Assembly: GCA_029560455.1 (NCBI GenBank)
Contig: JAKQKW010000211.1
Span: 1 to 7,390, forward strand
Source: Candidatus Rifleibacteriota bacterium
GTDB lineage: Bacteria; Riflebacteria; Ozemobacteria; Ozemobacterales; Ozemobacteraceae
Direction of reading: 5' to 3'
Length of the DNA: 7,390 nucleotides
This document shows, in pieces, positions 1-5,628 of this stretch. The notes below the pieces were generated by a model. That model ran no database searches. It saw only the letters and a program-made list of their open reading frames with translations, and was not told where the DNA came from. Position 1 is the first letter of the stretch; each line of letters begins with the position of its first letter. The translations under genes were made by a program, and so were the position numbers.

Positions 1-313
1 CTGTATAGCGCAACCATGGAAGAGCCGCATGATAAGAAAAACGCCTCTTCTTTCTTCTGGCCGCAAGCCATGAAACGATATCCTGAAAAATCCCGAGCGG
101 GCAGATGACTGAACAATAGACTCTGCCGAAAACAAACGTCAATAAAATAATCGATCCGACAACCGCGAAATTGAGCGCCAGCAGTGCAGGCAGAAACTGC
201 ATCTTCGCCAGCAGCCCGAACCAGGGGTAAGCAGTGCCGGAAAAATCCAGAAATGTAAGTGTCAGAAGCACAAAGCAGATCGCTGCTAAAGCAATGCGTA
301 TTTTTCTCTGCAT
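1..313 (-). CDS. Membrane 4Fe-4S binding protein (NapH/CcoG-like), N-terminal part only
   Basis: Reading the minus strand from the ATG at 313-311 gives 104 codons open to the window edge, so only the N-terminus is present. A basic start (MQRKIRIAL) leads into a first membrane segment at about residues 7-22 and a second at about 43-62. The motif GRVYCSVICPLGIFQD (Cys67, Cys71) follows, then a strongly basic cytoplasmic stretch (ARRKKRR). The C-x3-CP motif after the second helix is typical of polytopic membrane ferredoxins of the NapH/NosR/CcoG type, which pass electrons between the quinone pool and redox partners. The C-terminal ferredoxin cysteines expected in this family lie outside the window. 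The ATG is one base beyond the reductase stop (TAA 317-315), and a G-rich ribosome binding site lies inside the reductase's last codons, so translation is probably coupled. The family is well supported; the exact electron partner is inference. Confidence 0.8.
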   Translation of the reverse strand, partial: MQRKIRIALAAICFVLLTLTFLDFSGTAYPWFGLLAKMQFLPALLALNFAVVGSIILLTFVFGRVYCSVICPLGIFQDIVSWLAARRKKRRFSYHAALPWLRYT

Positions 314-314
314 T

Positions 315-1706
315 TTATAGCGCCCCCTTTCCCTGAACTCTGAGCTTTTCGATAAAGCGGTCAATTTTTTCCATTTCCTGGGGAATTCTGATGCTCTGGG
401 GGCACTCTTTCATGCAGATGCCGCAGCCGGTGCAACGATTGGCCTGGCGCAGCTTTTCGACATTGCGATCAAGGCTGATCAGAAAGGCGCGGCGGGCCTT
501 CTGATAATCCGGGTCCTGTTCGTTTACCGGAAAATGACCTTCATTGAGGCAGCGGTTGTAATGGCCGAAAACGCCGGGAATATCTATGCCATAAGGGCAT
601 GGCATGCAGTATTGACAAGAAGTACAGATAACGTTCTGATACTGCGCCATAATTTTCGCCGCTTCGGCGAGCAAAGCGTATTCTTTCTCATTCAAAGGCT
701 TCAGTGGCGAGAAAGTGCGAATATTGTCCTGCAGGTGTTCCATGAAAGTCATGCCACTGAGCACGCTGAGAACATTCGGCGACGTACTGGCAAAGCGAAA
801 TGCCCAGGACGCGAAGCTCTTTTCTGGCTCAGCCTGTCTGAGCATCTGCTGCACCTTGAAATGAGGTCGACCGAGGCGACCGCCCAGAAGGGGCTCCATG
901 ATGATGACCGGAATATTTCTTTTCGTGAGTTCGTCATAAACATATTTGGCAGAAACGGTGTTCATGCCCTGCGGAAACTCCCAGTCGATATAATTTACCT
1001 GAATCTGCACGAAATCCCATTTGAAATCGAATGCAAGAAAGTGATCGAAAGATTCGGCATTACCGTGAAAAGACCAGCCAAGATTGCGAATACGACCGGC
1101 TTCGCGTTCTTTCTGCAGAAAATCGAGCATGCCATTGTCGAGATAGCGATTTTTAAAAGTGTCGATACCACCCATACCAAGCGCATGCAGCAGATAATAA
1201 TCGAGATAATCGACCCGCAGCGCCTTGAATGAATTGTTATACATCTCGATCGATGCTTCTTTGGTAAAATTGCGAAAATTCGACAGTTTGGTAGCGATAA
1301 AGAATTTGTCGCGGGCGTGGCGACTCAGCGCAATACCGGTCGAGCGCTCAGATTCGCCCTTGCAATACATCGGTGAAGTGTCGAAGTAGTTGACGCCGTG
1401 CGCCAGCGCGTAATCTACCGAAGCATTGACTGCTTCCTGGTCGATATCGTTGTCGCCTTCAGGCGCCTCGGTTTTTGGAATTTTCGGCAGACGCATGCAG
1501 CCATAGCCAAGCAGGGAAATCTTATCACCGGTTTTCGGGTTTGCCCGGTATGTCATAGCATCGACAGGAACCGGGCCTGAAATCGGATTACTGCCCGAAT
1601 CACTTGCGCTGCCACAGCCGGTTAAAGGAATCAGAGAACCGACCGAAAATGCTCCCATAAGCTTCAGAAAGTCTCTTCGCCTGTTATCAGGCTTGTTTTC
1701 GCTCAT
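315..1706 (-). CDS. Tat-exported lipoprotein aldo/keto reductase with C-terminal 2x[4Fe-4S] ferredoxin domain
   Basis: This 463-residue protein (numbered from the ATG at 1706) has three parts. First is a Tat signal with the full RRxFLK core (RRDFLKLMGA, residues 11-20), ending in a lipobox-like LTGC (Cys31). Second is an aldo/keto reductase barrel with a plausible catalytic tetrad: Asp109 and Tyr114 in YFDTSPMY, Lys140 in IATKLS and His174 in YLLHALG. Third is a C-terminal domain with CxxCxxCxxCP (Cys361, 364, 367, 370) and CxxCxxCxxxCP (Cys425, 428, 431, 435). The layout matches the COG1453-type reductases with a ferredoxin tail. A TTG at 1727 in the same frame could add seven residues, but the ATG at 1706 has GAGGAG six bases upstream. 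tatA lies 65 bp upstream and a membrane Fe-S protein one base downstream. Export would separate the enzyme from cytoplasmic NAD(P)H, so electrons may come through the ferredoxin domain; that is inference. Substrate unknown. Confidence 0.9.
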   Translation of the reverse strand: MSENKPDNRRRDFLKLMGAFSVGSLIPLTGCGSASDSGSNPISGPVPVDAMTYRANPKTGDKISLLGYGCMRLPKIPKTEAPEGDNDIDQEAVNASVDYALAHGVNYFDTSPMYCKGESERSTGIALSRHARDKFFIATKLSNFRNFTKEASIEMYNNSFKALRVDYLDYYLLHALGMGGIDTFKNRYLDNGMLDFLQKEREAGRIRNLGWSFHGNAESFDHFLAFDFKWDFVQIQVNYIDWEFPQGMNTVSAKYVYDELTKRNIPVIIMEPLLGGRLGRPHFKVQQMLRQAEPEKSFASWAFRFASTSPNVLSVLSGMTFMEHLQDNIRTFSPLKPLNEKEYALLAEAAKIMAQYQNVICTSCQYCMPCPYGIDIPGVFGHYNRCLNEGHFPVNEQDPDYQKARRAFLISLDRNVEKLRQANRCTGCGICMKECPQSIRIPQEMEKIDRFIEKLRVQGKGAL

Positions 1707-1712
1707 TTTGCT

Positions 1713-1718
1713 CTCCTC
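1713..1718 (-). promoter_or_regulatory. Ribosome binding site fixing the reductase start
   Basis: GAGGAG on the minus strand ends six bases before the ATG at 1706. It lies inside the seven-codon extension that would arise from the upstream TTG at 1727, which argues for the ATG as the real start and puts the twin arginines 10 residues from the N-terminus, as usual for Tat signals. Confidence 0.7.
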
Positions 1719-1771
1719 ATGATTCAATTCCCTGGCCGGCAGCCCCCGAAATCTTCTGCAAAAAATTTATT

Positions 1772-1969
1772 TTAGCCGTTAGAAACGTCTTCGTCTGTAT
1801 TTTCTTTTCCGGCTTTGACTGAAGAATCACCAGTCAGAGATCGCTGTGAATCTTTGAATTCCCTGATACCTCCACCGAGCGCCTTGCCGATTTCGGGCAA
1901 TCTACCAGGGCCAAATACCACAAGAACGATCACCAGAATCAAAATCAGTTCAGAAAAACCGATTCCCAT
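1772..1969 (-). CDS. tatA: Sec-independent protein translocase subunit TatA/TatE
   Basis: The 65-residue protein starts [11 protein letters not shown], with one hydrophobic membrane helix at about residues 6-20. The family hallmark [23 protein letters not shown] (hinge and amphipathic helix) follows, then a short polar tail rich in acidic residues (ENTDED). TatA forms the size-adaptable channel of the twin-arginine translocase, which exports folded, cofactor-loaded proteins. A GTG at 1981 could add four residues, but GGAGG at 1979-1975 lies five bases before the ATG at 1969, so that ATG is the likely start. No tatB or tatC is present here, so this copy must work with components encoded elsewhere. 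It lies between an exported flavodoxin (42 bp upstream) and a Tat-signal reductase (65 bp downstream), the obvious candidate cargo. TatB is unlikely because the [14 protein letters not shown] signature is TatA-like and the protein is short. Confidence 0.95.
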   Translation of the reverse strand: MGIGFSELILILVIVLVVFGPGRLPEIGKALGGGIREFKDSQRSLTGDSSVKAGKENTDEDVSNG

Positions 1970-1974
1970 ACAAA

Positions 1975-1979
1975 CCTCC
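1975..1979 (-). promoter_or_regulatory. Ribosome binding site of tatA
   Basis: GGAGG on the minus strand lies five bases before the ATG at 1969. It decides against the upstream in-frame GTG at 1981, which would overlap it. Confidence 0.75.
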
Positions 1980-2011
1980 ACTGATTTTTGTAATCACCAG
2001 ACAAGCTGAGT

Positions 2012-2593
2012 TCACTTTTTTTCCAATTCTAAGAATTCAAGCTTTTTGAGCCATTCAGGAACTCTGGTTTCAGCAGAATCTGCATCACTGCCCCTGATTG
2101 CCAGACCATCGAGCATTTTTGCCTTCGGGCATGAGCTCGCAATATCAGAGATACTTCTGCCAAAACCGCTGCCTTCGTGAGTTACAAATGGAACAATCGT
2201 TTTGCCGGAAAAATCATAAGATTCAAGAAAAGTGAGCACAGACATCGGAGCTGTTGCCCAATAGTTGGGAAACCCGACAAACACGACATCATAAGCTGCG
2301 AAATTTTCGATTTTGCCTTTGATGGACGGCCTGGCTTTGGTATCGACCTCTTTGCGGGCAATTTTCACGGCTTCATCATAGTCTTCCGGGTAAGCAATTT
2401 CAGGAACGATCTGAAACATGGTGCCACCGATATTTTTGCGTATTGCCTCGGCAACTTTGGCGGTATTGCCAGTCTTCGAGAAAAAGGCGATCAGAATTTT
2501 TTTCTGCTTGCCTTCTGTCTGTGCAAAGAGTGCAGAAAATGCGTTCAGATTGAAAAACACCGACAGAACAAGGGTAAAAGCAACCATTTTCAT
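2012..2593 (-). CDS. Sec-exported flavodoxin (flavodoxin_4-like, FMN-binding)
   Basis: The 193-residue protein begins with a Sec-type signal peptide (MKMVAFTLVLSVFF, then a likely cleavage near LFA-QT, after about residue 24). The mature part is a flavodoxin fold. It has the FMN phosphate loop FSKTGNT at residues 38-44, the flavin-flanking loop GFPNYW at 107-112 and THEGSGFG at 138-145, both characteristic of the flavodoxin_4 type. AGGAG lies seven bases before the ATG. The gene leads an operon continuing into tatA (42 bp gap), the Tat reductase and a membrane Fe-S protein. Most flavodoxins are cytoplasmic, so a cleavable signal is notable. In context the protein is probably an electron carrier, or a quinone or flavin reductase, outside the cytoplasmic membrane. 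Its redox partner cannot be read from sequence. I saw no lipobox cysteine, so a soluble periplasmic protein is favoured. Confidence 0.9.
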   Translation of the reverse strand: MKMVAFTLVLSVFFNLNAFSALFAQTEGKQKKILIAFFSKTGNTAKVAEAIRKNIGGTMFQIVPEIAYPEDYDEAVKIARKEVDTKARPSIKGKIENFAAYDVVFVGFPNYWATAPMSVLTFLESYDFSGKTIVPFVTHEGSGFGRSISDIASSCPKAKMLDGLAIRGSDADSAETRVPEWLKKLEFLELEKK

Positions 2594-2731
2594 TGTTTTT
2601 CTCCTGTTTTGAGATTTTTATCTTCACCTGATTAAAGAATAATCATGAACGAAAAAAAGCTGTTAGACCATTAATCCTTAATTCTTGCCTGATCCTCCAG
2701 ATTTTTGTAAGGCTTTCCCAAAGCTCCAACC

Positions 2732-2760
2732 TTGCAAACTCAGCCCAGATGTAATACAAT
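2732..2760 (+). promoter_or_regulatory. Sigma70-like promoter of the toxin-antitoxin operon
   Basis: TTGCAA (2732-2737) and TACAAT (2755-2760) are separated by exactly 17 bases, close to the consensus for housekeeping sigma factors. Transcription would start near 2767, about 16 bases before the antitoxin ATG. The -10 box overlaps the first copy of a 9-bp direct repeat, so a repressor bound there would block RNA polymerase. Confidence 0.65.
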
Positions 2761-2771
2761 TAGTAATACAA
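2751..2771 (+). repeat. 9-bp direct repeat, likely antitoxin operator
   Basis: GTAATACAA occurs at 2751-2759 and again at 2763-2771, a 12-bp period or a little over one helical turn. The first copy overlaps the -10 box and the second covers the expected transcription start. Ribbon-helix-helix antitoxins, such as the one encoded just downstream, commonly bind short tandem half-sites over their own promoter. The repeat is seen directly; its operator role is inference. Confidence 0.6.
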
Positions 2772-2782
2772 GGGAGAGAAAA

Positions 2783-3040
2783 ATGTTAACTCTAAGATTA
2801 AGCTCTGACATGGAAGAAAAACTCAACCACATTGCAGAATTGATGGGCATTCCAAAATCTGAGGTCGTAAGAAGAAGTTTACAGGCCTATCTCAAGCAAT
2901 TAGAACAAAACAATGCCTGGGATGCCGGCAAATCGCTGTTTGGCAGATATTCCAGCGGCAAATCCGACCTGTCCGAAAACCGTAAAGCGATTTTGCGCCA
3001 AAAGCTTCAGGACAAAAGAAATGCAAAAAATTCTGATTGA
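2783..3040 (+). CDS. vapB: Ribbon-helix-helix (CopG-family) antitoxin of a VapBC-type module
   Basis: The 85-residue protein begins MLTLRLSSDMEEKLNHIAEL, the beta strand and first helix of a ribbon-helix-helix DNA-binding domain. The second helix follows (GIPKSEVVRRSLQAYL, residues 22-37). The rest (AWDAGKSLFGRYSSGKSDLS and a lysine/arginine-rich tail) resembles the toxin-wrapping tail of CopG-type antitoxins paired with PIN toxins. The start at 2783 has GGGAG six bases upstream; the longer frame from the TTG at 2732 would run through the promoter and is rejected. The stop overlaps the toxin start by 20 bases, so the two are probably translationally coupled. The antitoxin would neutralise the toxin and, with it, repress the promoter through the GTAATACAA repeats. 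Confidence 0.88.
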   Translation: MLTLRLSSDMEEKLNHIAELMGIPKSEVVRRSLQAYLKQLEQNNAWDAGKSLFGRYSSGKSDLSENRKAILRQKLQDKRNAKNSD

Positions 3041-3431
3041 TTCTGGCCCGCTGATAGCGTTGTTTGATGCTGATGACAAACACCACAAAAAAGCGGTGAA
3101 CTTTGTCAGAGAAAACAAACTTCCTCTCGTTACAACTCTGGCCTCAATCACTGAAACGCTTCATTTACTCGATTTTAACCGAAATGCGCAAATCGACTTT
3201 CTTGACTGGATCAGTAAAGGTGCCGTTGAAATCCACAACCTGGAAGCGCCTTCTTTTAACCGACTTAGAGACCTGACCATCAAATATAAAGATCTTCCCA
3301 TGGATTTTGCTGATGCCTGTCTCGTCTATCTGGCCGAAGAGTTGAATATCACCAGTATTGCAACCATAGACCGCGATTTCTCTGTTTATAGAATCAAAAA
3401 CAAGAAAAAATTCGAACTGGTATTGTCTTAG
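3021..3431 (+). CDS. vapC: PIN-domain toxin, VapC-type ribonuclease
   Basis: The 136-residue protein has the size and acidic signature of VapC-like PIN nucleases: Asp7 in LIDSGPLIALFD, Glu45 in ASITETLHL, Asp98 in MDFADACLVYLAE, and Asp117 and Asp119 in ATIDRDFSVYR. These would coordinate Mg2+ or Mn2+ for RNA cleavage; VapC relatives typically cut tRNA or rRNA, but the target here is unknown. All key acidic residues are present, so the toxin is probably intact. The ATG at 3021 has AGGA eight bases upstream and lies 20 bases inside the antitoxin gene. A longer in-frame start at 2913 would overlap the antitoxin by over 120 bases and add residues with no PIN character, so it is rejected. Confidence 0.88.
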   Translation: MQKILIDSGPLIALFDADDKHHKKAVNFVRENKLPLVTTLASITETLHLLDFNRNAQIDFLDWISKGAVEIHNLEAPSFNRLRDLTIKYKDLPMDFADACLVYLAEELNITSIATIDRDFSVYRIKNKKKFELVLS

Positions 3432-3481
3432 GGTGAGAAGAAAACCCGAAACTACAGACCGCTTCAAAAATACTGATTCAC

Positions 3482-3511
3482 TTGCCTAAGCGTAGAAAAG
3501 CCTGCTATCTG
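3482..3511 (+). promoter_or_regulatory. Possible extended -10 promoter for the EFR1-type gene
   Basis: TTGCCT (3482-3487) and TATCTG (3506-3511) are 18 bases apart, and the -10 is preceded by TGC, an extended -10 element. It lies 20 bases before the start codon at 3531, in the 99-bp gap after the toxin gene. The -10 match is modest, so this is tentative. Confidence 0.3.
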
Positions 3512-3530
3512 TAATATAAGAGGTACAACA

Positions 3531-4292
3531 ATGATTGTTTTTTATTTTTCGGCCACAGGAAATTCTCTTTCGGTAGCAAAGCGCATCGGCGGAGATTTGA
3601 TCTCCATTCCGCAGGTTGTCGACGCGAAGAAACTTGAATACAAAGACGATGTGATTGGCCTGGTTTTTCCGATTTATTCATTCAGACCGCCCAAAATGGT
3701 GCGCAGATTCCTCGACAAAGCAAAATTCACGGCAGACTACACATTCGCAATCGGCACTTACGGAAATATGGCCGGCGCAGCGATGCTGAACGTTCAGAAA
3801 ATGGCAGAAGAACGCGGCAACCGGTTTGATTATGCTGAGCACCTGCTGATGGTCGATAATTACCTTCCGATGTTTGATATCGACAAAGAAATAAAAAAAA
3901 TGCCACAGAAACACACCGAAGAAGCAATTTCACGCATTGTCGATGACATCAACAATCGCAGGCTGAAGCAGGCAACGGCAGCATCGGGCTGGAAAATTCT
4001 CACTTCCGCTCTCGGAGCCATCGACAACTTCCTGTCAAATGGCAGGCAGGCCAGAAATTTTATTGTCACTGACAGTTGCACCAGATGCGGCATCTGCAGC
4101 CAGGTATGCCCGGCCAAAAATATTACGGTTACAGATAAAGTCAGTTTTGCTGAACAGTGTGAAGAATGTCTGGCCTGTGCTCATCTCTGCCCGCAGAACT
4201 CGATTCACCTGAAAAAAGAAAGAAGCTCAAAGCGATGGCTCAACCCGGCAGTTTCTCTGAAAGAGATCATTGCCGCCAATAATCGGTGGTAA
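3531..4292 (+). CDS. EFR1-type flavodoxin-ferredoxin fusion protein
   Basis: This 253-residue cytoplasmic protein joins an N-terminal flavodoxin-like domain to a C-terminal double-cluster ferredoxin. The FMN loop is YFSATGNSLSVAK (residues 5-17), followed by GLVFPIYSFRPP (43-54) and GTYGNMAGAA (75-84). Two 4Fe-4S motifs follow: CTRCGICSQVCP (Cys183, 186, 189, 193) and CEECLACAHLCP (Cys210, 213, 216, 220). Proteins with this layout are usually called EFR1-family ferredoxins and occur mostly in anaerobes; they are presumed to move electrons between FMN and low-potential carriers, but no specific reaction is established to my knowledge. AAGAGG lies seven bases before the ATG. No signal peptide is visible, in contrast to the exported flavodoxin on the other strand. 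A fragment similar to its second cluster motif occurs near 5631. Confidence 0.9.
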   Translation: MIVFYFSATGNSLSVAKRIGGDLISIPQVVDAKKLEYKDDVIGLVFPIYSFRPPKMVRRFLDKAKFTADYTFAIGTYGNMAGAAMLNVQKMAEERGNRFDYAEHLLMVDNYLPMFDIDKEIKKMPQKHTEEAISRIVDDINNRRLKQATAASGWKILTSALGAIDNFLSNGRQARNFIVTDSCTRCGICSQVCPAKNITVTDKVSFAEQCEECLACAHLCPQNSIHLKKERSSKRWLNPAVSLKEIIAANNRW

Positions 4293-4313
4293 CAACCAAA
4301 ACCGGCAATGATC
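4265..4313. repeat. 11-bp perfect inverted repeat spanning the end of the EFR1-type gene
   Basis: GATCATTGCCG at 4265-4275 is the exact reverse complement of CGGCAATGATC at 4303-4313, with a 27-base loop holding the EFR1-type stop codon. No T-run follows on either strand, so it is not a standard intrinsic terminator. In mRNA the stem would include the ATG at 4308, an unlikely start for the next gene. Confidence 0.5.
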
Positions 4314-4361
4314 GCAAAAAGCCGATCTGCCAGACTAACCGCTTGCCCAAAAGTGAGAAAC

Positions 4362-4949
4362 ATGAAACTTACCAGATTCTGGGTGTTTAACTTCATTGTC
4401 AGTGCTGTATTTGGTGCCATGGTGGCAATTCCAAGTCTGCGAATGACCAGAAGTGCACCGGGCTCACATTGTTACGCAACAATTTATGAGCTTTCAAGCG
4501 CAATTGGATCTTATAACGAGCTGGAAATAATGAGTGGCAGTAATAAGACTCTGGTTCCAATTTTCACAGAATCCCCCGAAAACATTAAACAGCTGAATTC
4601 AATTCGATCCGGCCTGGATCATAAATTCAAGACGCCACGCAAACCATCAGACTGTAATTACGGAACAATCGGCGATCTCACAGATAAAGGAATTATTGTC
4701 TGTCTGATTCACGGCAGTGCCACCGATACCCCGCACATAAAAGACCTCGAAGCAACGTTTTATTCAGCCGAAAAGGGAACATTCAAACAAAGCGGTCTTA
4801 CCTGCCGCAGCGAGTTCTATGCAAATCTTGAAACGGAAATGAGGTTTGCAGCCGCGTACGATTTTACCTATGTTTTTCTGTCTGTGTCAGTTGCCATGTT
4901 CATAATCTACAGGGTCGTGCTGTTGTTGTTCTGGCGTGATTCACACTAA
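4362..4949 (+). CDS. Membrane-anchored protein with pilin-like motifs, function unknown
   Basis: The 195-residue protein has an N-terminal membrane segment (FWVFNFIVSAVFGAMVAI, about residues 6-23), an extracytoplasmic domain of about 140 residues with four cysteines (Cys37, 98, 114, 148), and a second membrane segment near the C-terminus (about 168-191). The stretch CYATIYELSSAIGSYN and the later DCNYGTIGDLTDKGIIVCLIHG resemble the conserved cysteine regions of type IV pilin-like proteins (C-x-N...L..A...YN, then C-x-Y...GDL...G...C..HG). It lacks the GFTLIE-type processing site and has an extra C-terminal helix, so it would not be a normal pilin. An ATG at 4308 in the same frame lacks a ribosome binding site and sits in a hairpin arm; the ATG at 4362 has weak AGTGAG upstream. 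It may be read from the preceding gene's transcript. The pilin resemblance is recalled, not searched. Confidence 0.65.
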   Translation: MKLTRFWVFNFIVSAVFGAMVAIPSLRMTRSAPGSHCYATIYELSSAIGSYNELEIMSGSNKTLVPIFTESPENIKQLNSIRSGLDHKFKTPRKPSDCNYGTIGDLTDKGIIVCLIHGSATDTPHIKDLEATFYSAEKGTFKQSGLTCRSEFYANLETEMRFAAAYDFTYVFLSVSVAMFIIYRVVLLLFWRDSH

Positions 4950-5110
4950 AATTCAACGAAATTTATCAAACAATAATTCGGAACGAGCTACCAAACTCAC
5001 CAACAGCCGATTAAAGATAAAAAGATCATGAAACTCTTAGTTGTTGGGTTGCCTTTAAAGCCTCTATCGAGCTACTGTGAAATACAAAATATAAAGTTTC
5101 GAGGGAAAAA

Positions 5111-5617
5111 ATGACAAAGGTATACTCTTTATTTATTCTGTTTGCGTTAATTATTTCAAATCCAAGCTTTTGTGCAGCTGAAAATGAGCACTTGTCAGGC
5201 CCGATTGGCCCCAAAATCGTGGGCCTTTCAATTGGAATGCACCTTGCCACAGCATACAAAATTTTGCAGGAAAGGTTTCCAGATAAGAAAGTTTACTACA
5301 ACCCCAAGGAAAAACTTGAAGCCAATGCCCAAAAAATAGAAGTAGGCCATCCCTATAGTGGTGAAATTCACGTATATTCTAACAATTAAAAAAAACTTAT
5401 TACTGAAATTTCTGTTAAAAACCCAGATTATGTCATTCCGGGTGCGAAAGATATGCAGCCTGAGAAATTTGCATTAGAGGTTTTTAAAAGTTTTAATATC
5501 TCAAACTTCCGCTCCAATCCAATTTATTGGAGCTATAAAAGTGATGAAGGCTGGGATATAACCATTTTTGCTGAAAAAATTGTCAGCCTCCATGCGCTGG
5601 AGCCAAATTCAGATTGA
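5111..5617 (+). pseudogene. Small secreted protein gene interrupted by an in-frame TAA
   Basis: Translation from the ATG at 5111 (GAGGG five bases upstream) gives a signal peptide (MTKVYSLFILFALIISNPSFCAA), then GPIGPKIVGLSIGMHLATAYKILQ and more, and stops at TAA 5387-5389 after 92 residues. The same frame stays open for another 75 codons to TGA 5615-5617: KKLITEISVKNPDYVIPGAK, then DMQPEKFALEVFKSFNIS, then IYWSYKSDEGWDITIFAEKI. This second half has ordinary amphipathic protein composition and no start with a ribosome binding site (the first ATG is at 5450), so it looks like the continuation of one protein of 168 codons. No frameshift is involved; a single substitution, for example AAA or GAA to TAA beside an A-rich tract, explains it. 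A truncated but expressed 92-residue protein, or readthrough, cannot be excluded. Function not recognised; it would act outside the cytoplasm. Confidence 0.65.
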
Positions 5618-5628
5618 TTTAATATTCC

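Noticed and set aside
534..1232. Long open frame of 232 codons on the plus strand
   Set aside because: It lies wholly opposite the reductase gene, whose catalytic and Fe-S motifs are clear. The plus-strand product shows no recognisable domain, and no ribosome binding site decides its start.
2712..2724. Small hairpin GCTTT-CCC-AAAGC in the gap before the toxin-antitoxin promoter
   Set aside because: The five-pair stem is short enough to occur by chance and is not followed by a T-run, so I do not call a terminator or operator.
2732..2782. Longer antitoxin start from the TTG at 2732
   Set aside because: It would translate the promoter and operator repeats. The ATG at 2783 has GGGAG at proper spacing and gives a standard ribbon-helix-helix N-terminus.
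2913..3020. Longer toxin start at 2913
   Set aside because: The added residues overlap most of the antitoxin tail and have no PIN character. The ATG at 3021 starts right at the LIDSGP strand.
5028..5114. 28-codon open frame ending in an ATGA overlap with the next gene
   Set aside because: The overlap is suggestive of coupling, but there is no ribosome binding site before the ATG and the peptide has no recognisable feature.
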